A DNA stretch of 11,418 nucleotides from Acidobacteriota bacterium. GTDB lineage: Bacteria > Acidobacteriota > Terriglobia > Terriglobales > Acidobacteriaceae. The position numbers were made by a program, and so were the translations under genes. The notes under the pieces were generated by a model. The model had not been told where the DNA came from and ran no database searches. It worked only from the letters and a program-made list of their open reading frames with translations. Positions 6,663-11,418 of the stretch are shown here, piece after piece. Location of the stretch: positions 1 through 11,418 of the forward strand of contig JAKAAZ010000104.1 of assembly GCA_021802085.1 (NCBI GenBank). The letters are read 5' to 3'. How positions within the stretch are numbered: the stretch's first letter is position 1; every line of letters starts with the position of its first letter.

Positions 6663-7827
6663 CGATTGGGCATTGCGCCGGAATGTACGCGCGATCCGGA
6701 ATGGCGCGCATTGCCTCTTCCGACATGCGCCGCGCTATCGCGTTTTTTTCGTGGAGTACGGCCTGGATTTCCGCAAGGATCGCCAGCGCAACCGCCTCAG
6801 GGTTGTCTCCACCCAGGTCCAGGCCAATCGGCGCATGCACGCGGCGCAGGCATTCTTCCGGCGTCCAGCCAAGCTGCTGCCCGGCCTCCGTCAGCAGAAG
6901 CCGGCTGCGATGCCGCGCGCCTAGCAAACCGAGATACCGCAGTTCCAGCGGCAACAGTTTGCGCAGCAGAGTTTTGTCCTGCTCAAAGCTGTGCGTCAGT
7001 ATTGCAACGGCATCGCTGCCGGAGATATGGAGCTGTTCCAGATTGGCGGCGTCCTCGTTCAGCGCAAGCACTTGTTCCGCCTCGGGAAAACGCGCAGCCT
7101 GCGCCAGCCACGCTCGTCCATCGGCCACGGCTACATGCCAGCCCAGTAACTGCGCCATGCGAACCAGGGGACGCGCGTCATCGCCCGCTCCGAAAATCAC
7201 CAGTCGCTGCGGCGGCAGGATCGGCTCAACAAAAACGTCTTGCGTTGCGTCGCCGACGGAACTAGTAACGGTGTCCGCCAGCGTTCCAATGCGCGCCAAC
7301 GAGGCCAGTTGCGCCCGTTGTTCCGCGCTGAGATGAGAGCTGGCGAAGAAAATCGAACCGTCTTCCCGCACAATCACGCGCGCGAATCGAATTCTGCCCG
7401 CGGAAGTGGGAAGCATCGTCGCGGCGTGCAGTGTCTCTCCGCGCTGCGCCGCTTCCAGAGCCAGCAGCATCGCATTGGTCTCCGGCAGCGCGCTCGGTTC
7501 CATCAATACGTCGATGACGCCGCCGCAGCCCAGCCCATACGGAATGTCTCGCGTCTCCACCGATCCCGTGTTGTCCAATATTTCATCGAACATCGTGGAA
7601 TATCTTTCGACCGCGGGTCCATTCCGCGTGATCCACGCAGCCTTGCGCACGGCATCGCCTTCCAGGCAGCCGCCGCTGATCGCGCCCACGTATCCAGTCG
7701 AATGGATGTACATCCGCGCGCCCGGCCTGCGGTAGGAGGAGCCTTCGACACGCACCAGCGTCGCCAGCACGGCGGACGCATCCTGCCTACTGCGCCATTG
7801 CTCGACGATTGCGCTCGGTTCCACCAT
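6619..7827 (-). CDS. xdhC: XdhC/CoxI-family molybdenum hydroxylase maturation factor
   Basis: 402 residues in two domains. The N-terminal XdhC_CoxI domain has VEGSSYRRPGARMYI (27-41), SGGCLEGD (51-58) and GLGCGGVIDVLME (98-110). The C-terminal Rossmann-type XdhC_C domain starts at RLVIFGAGDDARPLV (208-222) and runs through YLGLLGARHR (298-307) and HAPIGLDLGGDNPEAVALAI (331-350). Cys54 and Cys101 sit in the conserved cysteine motifs. In characterised members XdhC binds the molybdenum cofactor, supports its sulfuration and inserts it into xanthine dehydrogenase. A proline- and threonine-rich tail of about 20 residues follows. The ATG at 7827 is the only standard start after an in-frame stop; its ribosome site is weak. 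It is the first gene of a leftward unit with the mocA-like gene, divergent from htpX. The client enzyme is not in the window. Confidence 0.93.
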   Translation of the reverse strand: MVEPSAIVEQWRSRQDASAVLATLVRVEGSSYRRPGARMYIHSTGYVGAISGGCLEGDAVRKAAWITRNGPAVERYSTMFDEILDNTGSVETRDIPYGLGCGGVIDVLMEPSALPETNAMLLALEAAQRGETLHAATMLPTSAGRIRFARVIVREDGSIFFASSHLSAEQRAQLASLARIGTLADTVTSSVGDATQDVFVEPILPPQRLVIFGAGDDARPLVRMAQLLGWHVAVADGRAWLAQAARFPEAEQVLALNEDAANLEQLHISGSDAVAILTHSFEQDKTLLRKLLPLELRYLGLLGARHRSRLLLTEAGQQLGWTPEECLRRVHAPIGLDLGGDNPEAVALAILAEIQAVLHEKNAIARRMSEEAMRAIPDRAYIPAQCPIDETPQPPDAVQTTH

Positions 7828-7944
7828 GGAAATTCGCAGACCATTGCAGGCAAGGAAACCCTCGCCCTTCTTCTATCGATGATAAATGTTTCTGTTGGTC
7901 GCGGCATCGAGATGCCTCCGGGTCCGGAGGACTAGAATGAGAGT
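7828..7944. promoter_or_regulatory. Divergent promoter region between xdhC and htpX
   Basis: 117 bp separate the two divergent starts, so both promoters should be here. TAGAAT (7933-7938, plus strand) resembles a -10 box for htpX, but I see no good -35 at the proper distance. TATCAT on the minus strand (7879-7884) is a possible -10 for xdhC. A 7-bp palindrome CCTCCGG-GT-CCGGAGG (7915-7930) and GCATC-GA-GATGC (7904-7915) lie just upstream of htpX and could be operator or leader structures. No CIRCE-type heat-shock operator is visible. Confidence 0.35.
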
Positions 7945-8817
7945 GTGATGGGAAACACTGCGAAAACCGCATTTCTTCTTACGCTGCTCACGGTGCTGCT
8001 GGTCCTGATCGGCGAGCATTTCGGCGGGCGGAACGGTCTGGTCCTTGGATTTCTGTTTGCTGCCGGCATGAATTTCTTCACCTACTTCTACTCCGACAAG
8101 CTGGCGCTGAAAATGTACAAGGCGCAGCCGGTCACGCGGGAACAATTGCCGCGCGCCTATGCCGTTGTCGAGCGGATGACGCAGCGGATGGGCATTCCCA
8201 TGCCGAAGATGTATGTGATTCCAACGGAGTCACCGAACGCATTTGCGACCGGACGAAATCCAAAGCATGCCTCCGTGGCCATGACTCATGGAATCTTGTC
8301 GCTGCTGAATGATGACGAACTGGAAGGCGTGCTGGCGCATGAGCTGGGCCACGTGCAGAATCGCGACATTCTGACTAGCTCCATTGCCGCAACACTTGCC
8401 GGCGCAATTACATTGATCGCGCGCATGGGCTATTGGGCGGAAATCTTTGGCGGCTTTGGCGGCGGCGGTGGCAGACGGGAACGCGGTGGTGGAATCAGCG
8501 GACTGTTCATGCTGATCCTGGCGCCCATTGCAGCCATGATGATCCAACTGGCTGTTTCCCGCTCACGGGAATACGAGGCCGACGCAACCGGAGCAAAAAC
8601 CACGGGCAATCCCTACGCGCTGGCTAGTGCCCTCGAAAAGATCGATGCATATTCGAAGCGGTTGCCGATGGTTGCATCGCCCTCCAGCGCGCATCTTTTT
8701 ATTGCCCAGCCCCTGGTTGGCGGCGGCATGTTTACGAATCTTTTCTCCACCCATCCGCCGATGCAGAAGCGCATTGAGCGCCTGATCGGGCGCAAATCCG
8801 TCAGCGGACTGGAATAA
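7945..8817 (+). CDS. htpX: HtpX-family membrane zinc metalloprotease (peptidase M48)
   Basis: 290 residues, the normal HtpX length. Two N-terminal membrane segments (about 8-23 and 31-49) precede a cytoplasmic catalytic part. HELGH (132-136) supplies two zinc-binding histidines and the catalytic glutamate. SREYEADATGA (207-217) carries the third zinc ligand, Glu209. Two further hydrophobic segments (about 144-160 and 185-203) flank a glycine-rich loop, GGFGGGGG. The C-terminus FSTHPPMQKRIERL is the usual family ending. HtpX degrades misfolded membrane proteins together with FtsH and is stress-induced in characterised bacteria. GTG at 7945 and ATG at 7948 are adjacent start candidates. GGAGG at 7926-7930 is rather far upstream, and GAGAG at 7939-7943 is very close. 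It is the first gene of the rightward series; the next gene begins 87 bp later. Confidence 0.95.
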   Translation: MMGNTAKTAFLLTLLTVLLVLIGEHFGGRNGLVLGFLFAAGMNFFTYFYSDKLALKMYKAQPVTREQLPRAYAVVERMTQRMGIPMPKMYVIPTESPNAFATGRNPKHASVAMTHGILSLLNDDELEGVLAHELGHVQNRDILTSSIAATLAGAITLIARMGYWAEIFGGFGGGGGRRERGGGISGLFMLILAPIAAMMIQLAVSRSREYEADATGAKTTGNPYALASALEKIDAYSKRLPMVASPSSAHLFIAQPLVGGGMFTNLFSTHPPMQKRIERLIGRKSVSGLE

Positions 8818-8829
8818 TGCCGGGTGCCT

Positions 8830-8850
8830 CGCATCTCGATTTGAGATGTG
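8830..8850. repeat. Hairpin between htpX and the DUF4149-like gene
   Basis: CATCTC (8832-8837) pairs with GAGATG (8843-8848) around a 5-nt loop, extended by a G-T wobble and a C-G pair. It begins 12 bp after the htpX stop. Only a weak T-rich stretch (8854-8858) follows, so it is either a leaky terminator or a REP-like hairpin. It also overlaps a GTG (8848) that would be a false upstream start of the next gene. Confidence 0.4.
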
Positions 8851-8904
8851 GGCTCTTTCTACACAGAAAACAAAATTGATCCAACAGCGGTACAAGGATG
8901 GCCG

Positions 8905-9414
8905 ATGAGAACACTTCTGCGGAGCCTGATTCTACTTGCCCTGGCGATCTGGGTCGGCGGTTTATTGTTCTTCGGCGCTGTAGTCGCGCCCATAGCGTTT
9001 GGCACTTTGATGCCGATGTTCCCGGACCCAGCGGTGGGAATCGGCGTTGCCGGAGCCATGGTCCGCAATTCCTTGCTGCATCTACATGCCATCGGCCTGG
9101 TCTGCGGAATCGCTTTGTTGGTGCTGTGCATTGCGGAGCGCGTGACTCGCGCGACCCGGCGTTCGATCGCGCCGCAACTGGTGCTGATCGCCGCCATGGT
9201 GGGGCTCACCGCGTATTCCCAGTATTCCGTCATTCCACGCATGGAATCGCTGCGCATCCAGGCGGGCGCGGTCATGGCCGATCCCGCTTCCGCGAACCCC
9301 GCTCGCCTCGACTTCAACCGCCTGCACAATCTCTCCACCTCGCTGGAAGGAATCGTACTGGTATGTGGACTCGGCCTGATTGTCTTATACGCGCGGCCAG
9401 AACCGGCGAGCTGA
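8905..9414 (+). CDS. DUF4149-like four-helix membrane protein of unknown function
   Basis: 169 residues from the ATG at 8905, chosen because AAGGA (8894-8898) lies six bases upstream. An in-frame GTG at 8848 would add 19 residues lying partly in an intergenic hairpin. Four hydrophobic segments are visible, at about 5-26, 55-77, 88-106 and 142-163. The first contains IWVGGLLFFGAVVAPIAF. The loop before the last reads FNRLHNLSTSLEGIVLV, whose RLHxxS pattern resembles the DUF4149/TMEM205-like family. No enzymatic motif is seen and the role is not known to me. The gene is 87 bp downstream of htpX and 86 bp upstream of the ychF-like gene, all on the same strand, so co-transcription is possible but not shown. 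Confidence 0.75.
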   Translation: MRTLLRSLILLALAIWVGGLLFFGAVVAPIAFGTLMPMFPDPAVGIGVAGAMVRNSLLHLHAIGLVCGIALLVLCIAERVTRATRRSIAPQLVLIAAMVGLTAYSQYSVIPRMESLRIQAGAVMADPASANPARLDFNRLHNLSTSLEGIVLVCGLGLIVLYARPEPAS

Positions 9415-9500
9415 GTTCCGCTGCCTGGAAGCCATCCGCGGAGTGGAAACAGCGTAAACTTTCGTAGGAACTGTCGAACAATCCCCCTCACAGGACAAGC

Positions 9501-10586
9501 ATGAAAACTGGAATTATCGGCCTGCCGCAGGTAGGCAAGACCTCGCTCTTCAAGATTCTCACCAAGGCAAAGCTGGAAGACCGCGGCTACTCGAACCCGA
9601 AGGAAGTTCATCTCGGCATTGCGTGGGTTCCCGACGACCGGCTGGAAAAGCTGGCCGCGCTCTACCAGCCGAAGAAGACCGTCTTTGCCACCGTCGAATA
9701 TGCCGATGTCGGCGCGATCGGCCAGGAAGCGCTGAAGGAACCGAGTCTGCTGGCGAGCCTGCGCAACGTGGATGCCTTGATCCATGTGCTGCGCGTGTTC
9801 GACGATCCTTCCGTCCCGCTGACCGCGCCCATCGACCCGCTGAAAGAAATCCAGGATGTCGAGTTCGACCTGATGTTGAGCGATCTGACGCAGATTGAAA
9901 AGCGGATGGAGCGGCTGGAAAAGGATTTGAAAAAAGGACGCACTCCAGAATTGGAGGCAGAGCAGGCACTGCTGCTGCGCGCCAAGCCGCATCTGGAATC
10001 CGAGCAGCCATTGCGCGCGATGGAGATGACGGCGGACGAGAAAAAGCTGATCCGCGGCTATATGTTTCTCAGTCAAAAACCGGTGCTGTATGTGCTCAAC
10101 ATCTCGGAGAGCACAACCCTCGGCGCGGATCTGGAGGCAGCCGTGGAGAAATACGGCCTGACCGAAATCGCCGCCCGTCCCGGCACCGGAGCCACAGCCA
10201 TTTGCGGCAAGGTCGAGGCCGAACTCGCCGAAATGCCCGACGAAGAGGCCGAAGAGTTTCTATCGAGCTATGGGCTGGGCGAGAGCGGCCTGCGCCGCCT
10301 TATTCGCAAGAGCTATGAGCTGTTGGGATTGATTTCCTTTTTCACCGTCGGCGAAGACGAGTGCCGCGCCTGGACCATTCCCGTCCATTCGCGCGCGCAG
10401 GCGGCTGCGGGAGCGATCCATTCCGACCTGGAAAAACATTTCATCCGCGCCGAGACCATCCACTGGGATACGCTGCTGGCCGCCGGCTCGGAAGCAGCCG
10501 CGCGGGCCAAAGGCACGCTGCGTCTGGAAGGCAAGGACTACATCGTTCAGGATGGTGACGTGATGCACATTCGTCACAGCGGATAA
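9501..10586 (+). CDS. YchF/DUF933-type P-loop NTPase, divergent in the switch regions
   Basis: 361 residues, about the length of YchF. The P-loop is GLPQVGKTS (7-15). NISE (200-203) takes the place of the NKxD motif; this NxxE form is the hallmark of the OLA1/YchF group and goes with ATP use. A coiled-coil-like, charged insertion spans about 125-170. The C-terminal TGS-like DUF933 domain is well conserved: FFTVGEDECRAWTIPVHS (280-297), then RLEGKDYIVQDGDVMH (341-356). Unlike standard YchF, the segment expected to hold DxAG and the glycine-rich switch II reads DVGAIGQEALKEPSLLASLR (69-88), about four residues shorter. The usual NYPFCTIEPN switch I is not recognisable (GYSNPKEVHLGIAW). It may be a second YchF-like paralogue rather than the housekeeping one. 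YchF binds ribosomes in other bacteria. AGGA at 9492-9495 supports the start; the ZIP gene follows after 8 bp. Confidence 0.85.
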   Translation: MKTGIIGLPQVGKTSLFKILTKAKLEDRGYSNPKEVHLGIAWVPDDRLEKLAALYQPKKTVFATVEYADVGAIGQEALKEPSLLASLRNVDALIHVLRVFDDPSVPLTAPIDPLKEIQDVEFDLMLSDLTQIEKRMERLEKDLKKGRTPELEAEQALLLRAKPHLESEQPLRAMEMTADEKKLIRGYMFLSQKPVLYVLNISESTTLGADLEAAVEKYGLTEIAARPGTGATAICGKVEAELAEMPDEEAEEFLSSYGLGESGLRRLIRKSYELLGLISFFTVGEDECRAWTIPVHSRAQAAAGAIHSDLEKHFIRAETIHWDTLLAAGSEAAARAKGTLRLEGKDYIVQDGDVMHIRHSG

Positions 10587-10594
10587 TCGAGACC

Positions 10595-11326
10595 ATGGCG
10601 CACGTTTCCACACCGTTCGGGATTGTGCTGCTACTCGGCCTGGTGGCGGGCATGGCGGATGTCGTCGGCGGCCTGTTGCTGCTGCGTATGCGGGCCGAGC
10701 GCTTTCTGCACGGTTTTGTCGCCTTCGGCGCAGGGTTCCTGATCGCCGTGGCGCTGGTCGAAATGATGCCGGAGAGCTTTCAGGTCTCGCCCGCATTGGC
10801 GTCGCTGTGGATTCTCGCCGGTTTTTGCGGCGTCCATCTGATGGAGCACACCCTGGTCCCGCACCTGCACATGGGGGAAGAGACTCACAAGGAAGAGTTC
10901 CTTCGTCGTTCCACGGCCTACTCGGTGACCGTTGGCTTAGCGGCGCACACATTCTTCGACGGAATTGCGATTGCCAGCGGGTTCGCCTTTTCCAGCGCGC
11001 TCGGCTGGCTGATCTTTACCGGAATGCTGCTGCATAAATTGCCGGAAGGTTTTACCGTGGGCAGCGTAATGCTGGCGAGTGGCCGCAGCGCGCGCGCCGC
11101 GTTCACCGCGGCTTGCGTCCTGGGCGCGGCCACCGTCGCCGGCGTCGGCGCGATCTACTTCCTTCCCGGCCTTGCACGCATCGGTCTGCCTTTATCGGCG
11201 GGTGTAGCCTTGTACGTGGCAGCGACCGACCTGTTGCCAGAGGTGAATCGCGCCCATGGATTGCGTTACCGGCTGCTGTTTTTTTTCGGCGTCGGCGCCT
11301 TCCTGCTGGCTCGGTGGATCTCCTAG
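10595..11326 (+). CDS. ZIP-family divalent metal transporter
   Basis: 243 residues with about eight hydrophobic segments, as in bacterial ZIP proteins (ZupT/GufA-like). The paired metal-binding helices are evident: HTFFDGIAIASGF (118-130) and LHKLPEGFTVGSVM (146-159), matching the HxxxDG and HxxPEG patterns of TM4 and TM5. A histidine-containing loop, EHTLVPHLHMGEETH (84-98), sits between TM3 and TM4 and probably handles metal. The glutamate-containing segment VALVEMMPESF (52-62) is typical of TM2. ZIP proteins move zinc, iron or manganese into the cytoplasm; the metal cannot be told from sequence alone. The ATG at 10595 is 8 bp after the ychF-like stop, with only a weak ribosome site, so co-transcription and possibly translational coupling are likely. 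No metal-regulator operator was seen ahead of the pair. Confidence 0.9.
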   Translation: MAHVSTPFGIVLLLGLVAGMADVVGGLLLLRMRAERFLHGFVAFGAGFLIAVALVEMMPESFQVSPALASLWILAGFCGVHLMEHTLVPHLHMGEETHKEEFLRRSTAYSVTVGLAAHTFFDGIAIASGFAFSSALGWLIFTGMLLHKLPEGFTVGSVMLASGRSARAAFTAACVLGAATVAGVGAIYFLPGLARIGLPLSAGVALYVAATDLLPEVNRAHGLRYRLLFFFGVGAFLLARWIS

Positions 11327-11342
11327 TACTACAGTTGTAGAT
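11327..11342. promoter_or_regulatory. BlaI/MecI/CopY-type operator (TACAnnTGTA core)
   Basis: CTACA-GT-TGTAG (11329-11340) is a perfect 5-bp palindrome with a 2-bp spacer. Its core TACAGTTGTA matches the TACAnnTGTA box bound by BlaI/MecI/CopY winged-helix repressors. It starts directly after the ZIP transporter stop codon. It is therefore probably upstream control for a gene beyond the window, often the repressor itself followed by a BlaR1-type M56 sensor peptidase. The outer bases of the longer consensus are not symmetrical. Confidence 0.5.
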
Positions 11343-11418
11343 ATTGATCGGGTAGGAGTTGCCGGAAGCAATCAGGCAGGGGAGATTCGCGTTTTCTGTA
11401 GTGGTAGAAGATGGCCAG
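11343..11418 (+). other. Terminal spacer, likely 5' region of a gene beyond the edge
   Basis: No gene can be assigned. Two purine-rich ribosome-site-like stretches (GTAGGAG at 11351-11357 and AGGGGAG near 11378-11384) are present. An ATG at 11411 near the end could open a rightward gene, but too little remains to judge. Confidence 0.25.

Noticed and set aside
6533..7336. 267-codon open frame on the plus strand, with a Ser/Ala/Arg-rich product
   Set aside because: It is antisense to the XdhC gene; the biased composition comes from the GC-rich codon use of the real gene.
7240..7935. 231-codon open frame on the plus strand
   Set aside because: It is antisense to the XdhC N-terminal half and the divergent promoter region; no protein features.
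8848..8904. Upstream GTG start for the DUF4149-like gene
   Set aside because: The added residues come from an intergenic hairpin, while the ATG at 8905 has a well-placed AAGGA.
8859..10076. 405-codon open frame on the minus strand
   Set aside because: It spans the antisense of two well-supported genes (DUF4149-like and YchF-like) and the spacer between them. Its composition is that of a shadow frame.
10260..10952. 230-codon open frame on the minus strand
   Set aside because: It is antisense to the ends of the YchF-like and ZIP genes; the product is low-complexity, rich in Arg, Pro and Ala.
1..11418. Defence system, prophage or biosynthetic cluster
   Set aside because: All complete genes fall into known housekeeping, transport or cofactor families; no nuclease, toxin, phage structural or synthase gene is present.

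Overview
The window looks like a piece of an acidobacterial chromosome. The main grounds are a 1,212-residue Oar-like TonB-dependent receptor with an N-terminal carboxypeptidase-regulatory domain, of the kind greatly expanded in Acidobacteria, and an intergenic repeat (hairpins GGCACGAC-TTCA-GTCGTGCC and GGGCT-TT-AGCCC) that I associate from memory with acidobacterial genomes. No rRNA or marker gene is present, so the assignment is an inference.

Left block, 1-5984. The window opens inside the C-terminal half of an ISKra4-type DDE transposase reading rightward (3-557). It abuts the 3' end of a leftward, Tat-exported five-bladed beta-propeller glycosidase-like gene (1576 to 530). That gene has lost its natural C-terminus and ends by reading into the insertion sequence. 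Upstream of it, after a 284-bp hairpin-rich spacer, is the leftward TonB-dependent receptor (5499 to 1861). The pair suggests uptake and processing of a carbohydrate, with the glycosidase now probably damaged. The 485-bp gap upstream of the receptor (5500-5984) holds two abutting small elements with inverted-repeat ends (5704-5870 and 5875-5984). They share a CTA/CTAG junction; the second sits exactly at the stop codon of the next gene.

Middle block, 5985-7827. A leftward two-gene unit encodes an XdhC-family factor and a MocA-like molybdenum-cofactor cytidylyltransferase, overlapping by 44 bp. Together they would equip a molybdenum hydroxylase (xanthine or CO dehydrogenase type) with its cofactor. 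No hydroxylase subunit is in the window.

Right block, 7945-11326. Divergently, four rightward genes follow: the membrane zinc protease HtpX, a small DUF4149-like four-helix membrane protein, a divergent YchF/DUF933-type P-loop NTPase and a ZIP-family metal transporter. The last two are 8 bp apart and probably co-transcribed. Just after the transporter lies TACAGTTGTA, a perfect match to the TACAnnTGTA operator core of BlaI/MecI/CopY repressors. It probably belongs to a gene starting beyond the right edge.

I found no CRISPR array, tRNA, rRNA, defence system or biosynthetic cluster. The less ordinary content is non-coding: the two stacked MITE-like elements and a hairpin occurring in two spacers with a compensatory base-pair change. 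Among proteins, the YchF relative with altered switch regions stands out.
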